Origin: a virus
DNA length: 64,000 nucleotides
Virus record (IMG/VR): IMGVR_UViG_3300045136_000053
Location: 1 to 64,000 of that record
Reading direction: 5' to 3' (one strand)
Both the position numbers and the translations under genes were made by a program. Below the pieces are notes generated by a model. That model was not told where the DNA came from, did no database searches, and saw only the letters and a list, made by a program, of their open reading frames with translations. Of this stretch, positions 1 to 7,796 are shown piece by piece. How positions within the stretch are numbered: the first letter of the stretch is position 1; each line of letters starts with the position of its first letter.

Positions 1-1210
1 TGTTAACAACATTGGTTAATGTACCCCATGTTTCATTTTGTGTTCCACCATATTTAATATATGATCCATGGGTAACTGGTGAGCCAGGAATTGCAGAAAC
101 AATATCGATAAAACTTGGGCATTCAACTGGATCTCTCCATGTTGTTGATGAAGAAACCAAGTTATCAACATATGCTTTAGAAGCTGCTGCTGTTGCAACT
201 GATGGTGTTGTTGGTAAACCTTTGACTTCACCACCACCAGAAAATATTAAGTTTGCTGCTGAATTCATTGAATCACCAGAAACATTAACATATGTTGAAT
301 CAACTAAACTTGTAATATCAGCAGCTACAACTGCAGTATTTCCTGTTACACGACCATAGCTATCTAATGTTACTTTAAGGAATGTACCTGATGAAGCTTG
401 TGAAACAGTTGCTAAATCCAATGTTGGGTTACCAGATACACCATCACCATTTGTTACTGTAATACGTCCAGAATCAGCAGTTGCTATTGAACGTTGTACC
501 CATGTATCAGATGCACTTCTAACAGCAATACCAGTTGCACTAAGTCCTTCTAATGCTGCTAAGTCATTAGCTAATGCAAATGTTGGGCTACCACCAACAC
601 CATCATTATTAGAAATTGTAATACCAGCTGCAGGTTGTGTTAATGAACGAGTTGTCCATGTACCTAAACCTGTTCTAACAGCAATACCTGTTGAAGATAG
701 AGCTGCTAAAGCATCTAAATCTGCATCATATGCTTGTACACCAGATGCTGAACCTATAGCAACATTAACCCATGTACCTGAAACATATTGCAATAAATCA
801 TTATTAGCTAATTCAGAAAAATTAGTATCATTCATTTCAGCTAATGTATCTACACCCTCAATAGCTGCATCTAATTGTGATAATGCATTTGTTAAGCTTG
901 TTGGTGATGAAATATTTTGGAAACCAGAAAATGCACTTGGTTGGAACACACCAGAAGCATTAACCATTGCACCTAAAGATGTTTCAAGTGCATCAACTTC
1001 TGCTTGAAGTGCTGAAGCATCACCACCAGTTGCTAAAGCAACCCATGCTGTACCATTGTTTATATAATACTTATTGTCAGTAGTATTATAATAAATACGA
1101 CCTGCTTCAGATGCACTAAATACTGGTGCTGAAGATAAACGCTCACAAATAACATTCTGAATTTCGCTCTGACCACCTGAATTTAATACTAAATTACCAT
1201 TCAATCTCAT
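1..1210 (-). CDS. Tail fibre protein, C-terminal part cut by the window edge
   Basis: A reading frame opens at an ATG at 1210 and stays open to the left edge, giving about 403 codons without a stop. GAGGAGG lies just upstream of the ATG, a strong ribosome site that fixes the start. The protein begins MRLNGNLVLNSGG and is rich in Gly, Ser, Thr, Ala and Asn. It carries an early RIYYNTTDNKYYINNGTAWV motif (residues about 38-57), the GxxW/YFD...NGxxWV pattern seen in several other virion proteins here. Near-repeats such as LSSTGIAVRTGLGTW and LSATGIAVRSASDTW follow, then VATAAASKAYVD, a motif typical of phage fibre and tail collar proteins. Low-complexity beta-rich repeats of this kind fit a trimeric fibre shaft. 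It is the last gene of the minus-strand tail cluster in view. Which fibre it is cannot be decided from this part. Confidence 0.8.
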   Translation of the reverse strand, partial: MRLNGNLVLNSGGQSEIQNVICERLSSAPVFSASEAGRIYYNTTDNKYYINNGTAWVALATGGDASALQAEVDALETSLGAMVNASGVFQPSAFSGFQNISSPTSLTNALSQLDAAIEGVDTLAEMNDTNFSELANNDLLQYVSGTWVNVAIGSASGVQAYDADLDALAALSSTGIAVRTGLGTWTTRSLTQPAAGITISNNDGVGGSPTFALANDLAALEGLSATGIAVRSASDTWVQRSIATADSGRITVTNGDGVSGNPTLDLATVSQASSGTFLKVTLDSYGRVTGNTAVVAADITSLVDSTYVNVSGDSMNSAANLIFSGGGEVKGLPTTPSVATAAASKAYVDNLVSSSTTWRDPVECPSFIDIVSAIPGSPVTHGSYIKYGGTQNETWGTLTNVVN

Positions 1211-1236
1211 AATTTTATCCTCCTCTATTTAAAAAA

Positions 1237-1467
1237 TTATATTTGTCTTCTTGTTGCCGTCGTTAATGCTTTAATAGCTGAATTAAAAGCAACAGGTTCA
1301 ATTCTTAAATTACCTAAATCATAATCTAATATAACAGAATCATCAACATTATCAAAAATAAATGTTCCTTTGTTTCCATTTTTTTCGATTCTGTTTAAAT
1401 TAAAACCTAAAACTTTCAATGAAGCTGCTAATACAATGTCTTGTGTTTGTATTTGTTTTCCTGCCAT
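1237..1467 (-). CDS. Small DUF5659-like protein
   Basis: A 76-residue protein starting MAGKQIQTQDIVLAASLKVLG. The pattern of an N-terminal T-x-D-[IL]-V-L-A-A-x-L motif, a hydrophobic GF, a charged KNGNKGTFIF strand and a C-terminal helix resembles small proteins classed as DUF5659, found in phages and prophages. No biochemical function is known to me. The ATG has AAGGAA about 10 nt upstream. Two TATAAATA boxes lie 40-60 nt upstream on the same strand, so it probably has its own late promoter. It is followed after 26 nt by the truncated fibre gene and likely shares its transcript. The family call rests on sequence pattern only. Confidence 0.6.
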   Translation of the reverse strand: MAGKQIQTQDIVLAASLKVLGFNLNRIEKNGNKGTFIFDNVDDSVILDYDLGNLRIEPVAFNSAIKALTTATRRQI

Positions 1468-1507
1468 TTATAAATTTCCTTGTGTTTATAATATATCTTA
1501 TGAAATA

Positions 1508-1525
1508 TATTTATAGATATTTATA
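1508..1525 (-). promoter_or_regulatory. Two tandem late-promoter boxes (TATAAATA)
   Basis: Read on the minus strand, TATAAATA occurs at 1515-1508 and again at 1525-1518, 10 nt apart. This is the exact T4 late-promoter -10 element recognised by gp55-containing RNA polymerase. They precede the DUF5659-like and fibre genes. The box match is direct; promoter activity is inferred. Confidence 0.6.
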
Positions 1526-1551
1526 GATTTTTATATAAAAAAAATAAAAAA

Positions 1552-1959
1552 TCAGAACATAATTAATATTGCTCTTCCATCTTGCGGTTGAGAAAAAGTA
1601 ATAGTTAAATTATTATTATCAATTAAAGATATCCCATCTGATAAAATAACGTTATCAGACATATCATAAATTGTTATTTGTATTCGTTTTGTTCCACCAT
1701 TATGATTTATGTTCCATATTAAAGAAGGAGATGTTTGAATAAATTCAAAACCAGAACATACTGAAGAAATGTTAGGAATTGGAATTCCTTTAATTTCTCC
1801 AGAATCTTTACCTAATATTTCACCATCATTTAATTCTATAAAATGTAATTGACGTGGACCCGGTCCTCTTCTAACAGCAATGGTTTCCTGATTTGGATCA
1901 TTTGGAGTCCATGGACGACGTGGTAATTCAGTCTGAATAAAATCTTCAAATGAACTCAT
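1552..1959 (-). CDS. Small tail fibre/virion-associated protein
   Basis: A 135-residue protein. The N-terminus (MSSFEDFIQTELPRRPWTP) is followed by a C-terminal half (residues about 80-135) with W-N-I-N-H-N, then a strand-rich stretch ending in IDNNNLTITFSQPQDGRA. The same arrangement (WNVNHGLNTT ... FVDNNNINVIFSTPYAGK) occurs in the fibre protein encoded at 52259-54124, so this is a shared small beta-domain of phage fibres. The start codon overlaps the stop of the upstream 781-residue gene as TAATG, with GGAGG just before it, which implies translational coupling. The exact role is unknown; a fibre tip or accessory piece is likely. Confidence 0.6.
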   Translation of the reverse strand: MSSFEDFIQTELPRRPWTPNDPNQETIAVRRGPGPRQLHFIELNDGEILGKDSGEIKGIPIPNISSVCSGFEFIQTSPSLIWNINHNGGTKRIQITIYDMSDNVILSDGISLIDNNNLTITFSQPQDGRAILIMF

Positions 1960-4304
1960 TATTCAACCTCCTGTATTTCTAATATCAGAGTACCCGTAGT
2001 ATTAGCACCGGCAAATGTTCCATCTGATATCCATAAATGAGTTCCATTTACATCAAATGTTCCACTCGCTGAAACAATAGTATACCCTTGGAAATGATCA
2101 CCAGTATCAAAATAAAGTGTCAAATTACTATTAGTTCCAGAATATTTTGCTATAGTCTTATTAATATCTGTAACATATGTTCCAATAGGTTCAAATCGAG
2201 AAAATGCTGGATATGTTATACTACGATTTAAAAATCCACCAACTATATAATTTTGACCAGATGTTATAGTATTTCCAGATACTAATGCTTCATTTATAAT
2301 TGAAGATATATTGAATGAATTATTTCCTTTAGTATCAGAATCATGAATTGTTATTGTTCCTGTCCAATTCTTTCCACTACCAGTAAATGAAGATAAAACA
2401 CCAGAAGTTGCTGTTAAAACTGGTGGACTACTCAAATTCTGTGATGACACAATATTAATAGTATAATTATTACCAGAAGGTGAAGAACGTAATCTTAGTG
2501 GAGATCCACTTATGCTTATTGATATCGTCGGTTGTGAATTTGCTATTTTAACCAACGTTGATGCTGTTGATACTGCACCATTTGATGCTCTTGTTGCTGT
2601 TATAGTATAATTAGTACCACTATCAATATATGAACCACCAGTTCTAGTTACTGTTTTTGATACAGTATACGTTGTTGGTGATGCTATTGAAATATTTGTA
2701 CCACTATAAACAACAGATGTATGATTTGTTACTGTACAAGTTACTGTTGCACTTTCTGAACCTTTTAATGCTCCTTGACCTGGTGGATATGTAACAGTAA
2801 ATGAACTAAATGAAGGATATATCTGATCAAGTGTTATTGGTGAAGATGAAAATACTGGACCAAATGTTCCTAAAGAATTATGTGCTTTAGCAGAAACATT
2901 TTGTAAACCTGATAATCCACTAACAACAAAAGAACCAGAAAATGTTTTTAATCCTGGGCCGCCAGAATCATTTGCGCCTAATGTCATAACTGTTGTTGAT
3001 GAAACAGCACCACCAGCAATTAATTCTAAATATGTTGCTTGATTTTCAACTGTGCCGGTAACGTTCATTATATCGCCGGCCTTAGCTGCTGTTTGAGAGC
3101 CAGGATATGGACCAACAGTTAATGAATGTATTATAGGACCAGGTCCAGCTCTGATGATATTAACCGAAGTGTTAACTCCTATAGATGATGAAACATAAAC
3201 TGTTCTTGAAGAAGTTACTAAGATATCTGCATAACCTATAAACAATCGTTTATCTGTTGGGTGTTCAGATAATATGGCATTTACAGATGGACCAGGTATT
3301 GTATCAACAGAAACAGTTGGAGAATAAAATGTAGAATTTCCTTCTACTAATAAATGTATTCTAATTGCATCTACATCTGTTGTTGCTTGAGAAATAACAG
3401 CATTTGCTGGAATAGTTCCTGTAACATATTGTTTATTTCCAACAATACCACTTGTTGTTGGAGTAACATCTATTATGAATAAACCTGCAGATGATCCACC
3501 ACCTCCACCGCTGCCAATTAATGATTCTAAAGCATCTAATACTTGTTGAACATTTGTTGTTCCTGGGGCATATGATGGTGGAATAACAGAAATTTCGGTC
3601 GACGCATGTTTTGTTGTTGTACTTGGTGTAATATGTAATGATATATCATTTTGTATGTTTGAAACTAATGTTGATAATGAATTAAATGATAATTCTAATG
3701 CTGATATATCTACACCATCAACAAGACCAGAAATATTTATATTTCCAATAATATCTATATCTGTTGATACATTTAATTTTTTAAGATATGTATTTCCATC
3801 TTTATCAATTTTGAATATTATTGGTCCACCAAGAACATTTTTAATAGAAACTAAATCAACTAATGGACTATTAAATTCCGGTTCTATTTTTAATGCTGTT
3901 GTTATTGATGATGCTGGTGATATACGCCAATGATCAGAATCTTGAATAATTGAATCAACAAGCACTGAACTACCAGCAACTTCTAAGTCACCGGTTATTG
4001 TAACTTTTCCTGTTTCTGAATCTATTTTAAAGAATATAGAATTATTAGTATCATCATAAATAATTAAATCGCGTCCAGTAATTAACTTTATTGATGCGTT
4101 ATTTGATGAATCAATACTATTATTATAGATTGTTTGAAGATTTAATGATGATCCACCCGTTGTTGATGTTCCATCTTCTAATATGATACCAATTCCATTA
4201 ACGGTGAAACTTGGCCATGATGTTCCACCAATATTAATTATTGCACCATCTTGTATTTGTTGAATTAAACCCTGGTTATTTCTAAATAATGGTTTTATTG
4301 ACAT
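1959..4304 (-). CDS. Large tail fibre/baseplate-associated virion protein with Ig-like region
   Basis: A 781-residue beta-rich protein. Residues 1-120 contain GxxW/Gly-rich segments and a strand repeat (TGKVTITGDLEVAGSSVLVDS) common in phage fibre or tail-spike shafts. A Gly-run GSGGGGGSS (about residue 270) is a flexible linker. The C-terminal 500 residues are Ser/Thr-rich with repeated strand patterns (for example SFTVTYPPGQGAL, TVTCTVTNHTS, YTITATRAS) that look like several Ig-like/FN3-like domains, as seen on phage surface proteins. No enzyme motif is visible. It is coupled by TAATG to the 135-residue gene downstream and lies 21 nt from the end of the next upstream gene, so it is part of the tail operon. 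The fibre assignment is by composition and context. Confidence 0.6.
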   Translation of the reverse strand: MSIKPLFRNNQGLIQQIQDGAIINIGGTSWPSFTVNGIGIILEDGTSTTGGSSLNLQTIYNNSIDSSNNASIKLITGRDLIIYDDTNNSIFFKIDSETGKVTITGDLEVAGSSVLVDSIIQDSDHWRISPASSITTALKIEPEFNSPLVDLVSIKNVLGGPIIFKIDKDGNTYLKKLNVSTDIDIIGNINISGLVDGVDISALELSFNSLSTLVSNIQNDISLHITPSTTTKHASTEISVIPPSYAPGTTNVQQVLDALESLIGSGGGGGSSAGLFIIDVTPTTSGIVGNKQYVTGTIPANAVISQATTDVDAIRIHLLVEGNSTFYSPTVSVDTIPGPSVNAILSEHPTDKRLFIGYADILVTSSRTVYVSSSIGVNTSVNIIRAGPGPIIHSLTVGPYPGSQTAAKAGDIMNVTGTVENQATYLELIAGGAVSSTTVMTLGANDSGGPGLKTFSGSFVVSGLSGLQNVSAKAHNSLGTFGPVFSSSPITLDQIYPSFSSFTVTYPPGQGALKGSESATVTCTVTNHTSVVYSGTNISIASPTTYTVSKTVTRTGGSYIDSGTNYTITATRASNGAVSTASTLVKIANSQPTISISISGSPLRLRSSPSGNNYTINIVSSQNLSSPPVLTATSGVLSSFTGSGKNWTGTITIHDSDTKGNNSFNISSIINEALVSGNTITSGQNYIVGGFLNRSITYPAFSRFEPIGTYVTDINKTIAKYSGTNSNLTLYFDTGDHFQGYTIVSASGTFDVNGTHLWISDGTFAGANTTGTLILEIQEVE

Positions 4305-4325
4305 AATATAAATATTTCCTATATG

Positions 4326-5285
4326 TTATAATATTATTGGTGACATTAAATTCAAATAAATTGTATCATAATCTTGCACAATCCCAATCTGTTGTGAAAT
4401 TCCCATTGGTGGAGGTGTTAATGTTACTTCACCGCTAGGACCACAAAACAGAGGTTTACCAATATTAGATGCTGTCCAGGACCAATGTTCATTTGTTATT
4501 CTACCATGAGTTATTACACGTCCTATTTCATCTAAGTATAAATCTTCTAAAACTATTCCATTTACTTGCTTATCAACATTTAAATGTGATGCAAGTGAAA
4601 TTTTATCAGGGCCAGTAAATGATACTAATGAATATTTAGGTATATATTCATTAGCCATTGCATAAACAATTTGTGCGTCAAATGAAACAGATGAAGAAGA
4701 ATTTCTGCCAACTATGGCATGTTCAGATGTTGTGAAAAAAGTTCCATCAGAATGTCTAAGTGGTTTATTATCTTTACCAAAGACTATATATCCAGGATCA
4801 CACGGTGTATTATTTAAACCAACTTGTGATCCAACTGAAAATGGATTAAGTATTGCACTAGAATCATATATTGCTGCAAATACTCTAAGTTTTACTACCC
4901 ATTTAGTTCCATTCCAAACTTTCATCTGTTTAGTATTTAAATCAAACCAGTGTTGATCAATTGCGGGTGAATTTGGCGTAGATGCTGTAACTAAAAGTGG
5001 AAGTAATGTAAAATTACGTGAAAGACTTCCATCTAATAAATTTATATCCCAATATAGATATTGGGTCTGACCAATTGGGGACACTGGTCCCCATGCTTTA
5101 ATAACTGTTTTATTTTCTTCTATTAAATAATCAACATCTCCATGTGCAAAATTTATTATAGTTGGATCTGGTTGAACCATTAAATCTATATAGTCACCTG
5201 ATAAACTATGTTTTTGTAAAAATACAGGATTATTAGCAATATCTGTTTGGTATCTTACTAGACCCTGTCTAAAATTTAATTTCAC
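4326..5285 (-). CDS. Virion structural protein (tail)
   Basis: A 319-residue protein starting MKLNFRQGLVRYQTD, a start I associate with virion proteins of large T4-like phages. The start codon is GTG; AGGAG six nt upstream and the lack of a better ATG support it. Residues about 110-132 hold the QHWFDLNTKQMKVWNGTKWV motif shared with other tail proteins in this window. A central region (VFGKDNKPLRHSDGTFFT) and a hydrophobic IVGRN...IYLNLM C-terminus follow. No catalytic motif is seen. A TATAAATA box 45 nt upstream gives it a likely late promoter. A homing endonuclease gene lies directly upstream and separates it from the 192-residue virion gene. Confidence 0.65.
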   Translation of the reverse strand: MKLNFRQGLVRYQTDIANNPVFLQKHSLSGDYIDLMVQPDPTIINFAHGDVDYLIEENKTVIKAWGPVSPIGQTQYLYWDINLLDGSLSRNFTLLPLLVTASTPNSPAIDQHWFDLNTKQMKVWNGTKWVVKLRVFAAIYDSSAILNPFSVGSQVGLNNTPCDPGYIVFGKDNKPLRHSDGTFFTTSEHAIVGRNSSSSVSFDAQIVYAMANEYIPKYSLVSFTGPDKISLASHLNVDKQVNGIVLEDLYLDEIGRVITHGRITNEHWSWTASNIGKPLFCGPSGEVTLTPPPMGISQQIGIVQDYDTIYLNLMSPIIL

Positions 5286-5329
5286 TAAATACTCCTATAT
5301 ATAATATTTTTTATTAAGTTATATTTAAT

Positions 5330-5337
5330 TATTTATA
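5330..5337 (-). promoter_or_regulatory. Late-promoter box
   Basis: TATAAATA on the minus strand, 45 nt before the GTG start of the 319-residue virion gene. It would restart late transcription after the homing-endonuclease insertion. Confidence 0.55.
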
Positions 5338-5349
5338 AAATAATTACAT

Positions 5350-7080
5350 TTATTTAATATTACTAAAAACATAAACAGATGATCCACAATCAAATGATTT
5401 AATAAACCCTTTTGAAATCATTATTTCGTCTTCTGTTAAGTTTTTATCAAAATTTTCATTAAAATATTTTGTTAACAGTTTTCTTTGTGTTTGATATCTA
5501 GATAAAGAAATATTATTTTTTACCCATCTATAGTTTGGAGGTGTGTTATGAGAAAAAGTAAAACCTAAAGAAGTATAAAAATGATTATTAAATGTAATTC
5601 TTCTATCAGCATAAGATATAACAGATTTAGGATTTATATTTTTTAAAAATTCGTTAAATAATCTACTTGCTGCTCCAGAAACTGTAATTTTATTTTTTAC
5701 ACAAAATCTAGATATTTCATAATCATATTTTTTATTGAACCTACTTTTATTAAATGTCATTGCCGATAATATTTCATCATTATCATCTAATAACACACTA
5801 CAAAACATATATGGAATATATCCTTGTAAATGATTTTGATTTAAAAATTCTTTAATTTTATTTTTTTTATCATAATCAAAAATTAAATTTAATTTTCTAG
5901 CATAAAATTTAATATCAATAAGTTTTAGTTTATTTAATATAATCGATTCTATTATATTTCTTTTATACAACCATTCATCATCACTAATATGAATTAAGTT
6001 TATTCCTTTTTCATACGCATACGTACTTTTATCCAAATGATATGTTGGTTCCCTAAATTTTTCTGAATGCCAATAATTACCATTTAACTCTATTCCAATG
6101 TTTAAATCCGGTAAATAAATATCAACTTCATATGGCGAAATAGTTGTTCTATTATTTTCTAAAATTTCACCAGAATAAACGGATTTAATAAATTCAACTA
6201 AAGATTTTTGAAGTAAATTTTCATTTTTAGGATGACATATTATACATCTAGGAGATGTACCATTATAAAAAGAATGTTCAAATTCATTTCCACAAAAAGA
6301 ACATTTCCATTTAGTTAATGAAGTGTTTATATATTCATCTTCTGTTGATATAAGTTCATATTGTGTTGAAAAAATTTTTAATGATTTAAAAAAATTGCGT
6401 TTTCTATTTTCTATAGATTTAAGAATTGCTAATTCTTTAAATGTTTTACCAGTAATAGGATCTATAGATTTTAGTTTGTTTTCACGTTTTATTGCGGCAA
6501 TTTTTGCAGACGATAACCCATTTTCTTTAATAGCTGTAAAAGTCTTTCTTTGTTTTTCATATGCTGCATCCCATATAGAAGTTCCGTCTTCTAAAAAAGT
6601 TGACTTTTTTGTATTGATTATTTTTTTCACTCTATCTTCATGTTCTTTTTTAGTCATTTTTGAAAAAATTTTCTTAGCTGCACGTTGATATCCAGTTAAT
6701 CCATCTTCACCTATTTTATTATTAGCATTTCTAACTTTATCAATTCTAGATTGAGATAATGTATTTCCTGTTTTAGGATCAATCTGCTGACGTTCATATT
6801 GTTTATAACATTTAAGTGAACATGTTAAAGAATAAGAATGTTTAAATTTTATTTTTGCTGAACATATAGGACATAATGGTGGATTTTGAATATTATTTTT
6901 TATAACAAAAATTCTTTCAATAATCGATGGATTAAATTGATCTAAAAAAGATGTTTTTTCTTTTATTTTTTCTAGTAATGGAATATTAGATTGAAGTATT
7001 TTTGAATAATTAGGATTTATTTTTTCTTTATTATTTTTAATATAAACTATATTATGTGCTATTAAATCATTTTTTAACAT
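5350..7080 (-). CDS. Free-standing homing endonuclease, Vsr-like (EDxHD-type) fold
   Basis: A 576-residue protein. A first zinc site is visible at C70-x2-C73 and C87-x3-C91, and a second at C260/C263 and C279/C282. The probable nuclease core follows: D320 in YEVDIYLP, E331 and H338 in GIELNGNYWHS, then LIHISDDEW. That arrangement matches the Vsr-like/EDxHD homing nucleases described from phages. The last 180 residues form a second conserved domain (FNKKYDYEISRF, VSGAASRLF, VISYADRR, YTSLGF) shared with four other proteins in this window. It lies between two virion genes on their strand, with a terminator-like hairpin upstream, typical of an intergenic homing gene. No Shine-Dalgarno is visible. 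Residue roles are inferred from conservation among the five copies. Confidence 0.8.
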   Translation of the reverse strand: MLKNDLIAHNIVYIKNNKEKINPNYSKILQSNIPLLEKIKEKTSFLDQFNPSIIERIFVIKNNIQNPPLCPICSAKIKFKHSYSLTCSLKCYKQYERQQIDPKTGNTLSQSRIDKVRNANNKIGEDGLTGYQRAAKKIFSKMTKKEHEDRVKKIINTKKSTFLEDGTSIWDAAYEKQRKTFTAIKENGLSSAKIAAIKRENKLKSIDPITGKTFKELAILKSIENRKRNFFKSLKIFSTQYELISTEDEYINTSLTKWKCSFCGNEFEHSFYNGTSPRCIICHPKNENLLQKSLVEFIKSVYSGEILENNRTTISPYEVDIYLPDLNIGIELNGNYWHSEKFREPTYHLDKSTYAYEKGINLIHISDDEWLYKRNIIESIILNKLKLIDIKFYARKLNLIFDYDKKNKIKEFLNQNHLQGYIPYMFCSVLLDDNDEILSAMTFNKSRFNKKYDYEISRFCVKNKITVSGAASRLFNEFLKNINPKSVISYADRRITFNNHFYTSLGFTFSHNTPPNYRWVKNNISLSRYQTQRKLLTKYFNENFDKNLTEDEIMISKGFIKSFDCGSSVYVFSNIK

Positions 7081-7093
7081 AAAAAATAAAAAA

Positions 7094-7139
7094 TCTCCAA
7101 TTGAACTTTACATATATTTATGTTTTATTCAATTGGAGA
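7094..7139 (-). terminator. Terminator hairpin with a late-promoter-like loop
   Basis: A perfect 12-bp stem (7094-7105 with 7128-7139) is followed on the minus strand by a T-rich run. It sits between the 192-residue virion gene and the homing endonuclease and would stop the virion transcript. The 22-nt loop contains CATAAATA (minus strand, 7122-7115), one base from the late-promoter box, so the same element may both end one transcript and start the endonuclease transcript. Confidence 0.6.
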
Positions 7140-7162
7140 AAAAATATTATGAAATTTTTTAA

Positions 7163-7741
7163 TTAAACAACACTAACAGTTAAAGTATAAGTAATAATTA
7201 ATTCTCTATTTGCTGTTTTTTCTATTGGTGAAAATATAATATGTGATAAAAGTAAATCATCACCAGTTTTTAAACCTAATTCATCAAATACAAATGGATC
7301 TTCCATATTGTCATTACCATCACCACCATCACTATAATCTTGTCCGGATGGTTCATTTGCCGTCAATGTAATAGTTGTTGTAACAAGTGATGTTGTTACT
7401 GGTAATGTTCCATATGTTGCAACAACACTATTTCCTACTGGTGCTGGTCCAGCTTCATCAACTATTTCACTATATGTTTCATTATAAATGTCTGTATCTG
7501 TTGGATTAACTCTTGGTGGATTGTAAATTACGTCACCATTAGAATCAATGGTAGTACCACCATTTCCTAATGAAACTTTATAAATTTGATAATTTGGTTC
7601 ATTAGCCAATCCTCTAGCTATTGCTTTACCCATATTATAAGCATGAATAGCGTTATCTTTATCTAAAAGAATTTCTCCAGTATTTTTATCAATGATTTTA
7701 ACATGACCTTTAACATGTGTTGTAAATATATCTTTTGCCAT
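7163..7741 (-). CDS. Virion structural protein (tail/baseplate)
   Basis: A 192-residue protein starting MAKDIFTTHVKGHVKIIDKN. The N-terminal GHVKI-x-DKNTGEILLDKDNAIH segment (residues 11-33) resembles a motif common at the start of tail-associated proteins in large myophages. The middle is Thr/Val/Asn-rich (SLGNGGTTID, TTTITLTANEP) and the end is a strand-rich ELIITYTLTVSVV. No enzymatic signature is seen. AGGAG precedes the ATG. It follows the 976-residue virion gene by 55 nt and precedes a terminator, so it is the last gene of that transcription unit. The precise baseplate or fibre role is unknown. Confidence 0.6.
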   Translation of the reverse strand: MAKDIFTTHVKGHVKIIDKNTGEILLDKDNAIHAYNMGKAIARGLANEPNYQIYKVSLGNGGTTIDSNGDVIYNPPRVNPTDTDIYNETYSEIVDEAGPAPVGNSVVATYGTLPVTTSLVTTTITLTANEPSGQDYSDGGDGNDNMEDPFVFDELGLKTGDDLLLSHIIFSPIEKTANRELIITYTLTVSVV

Positions 7742-7796
7742 TTTTAATATTCTCCTAAACCTTTTTAATATTATATTATGTTTTATTTATTAAAAA

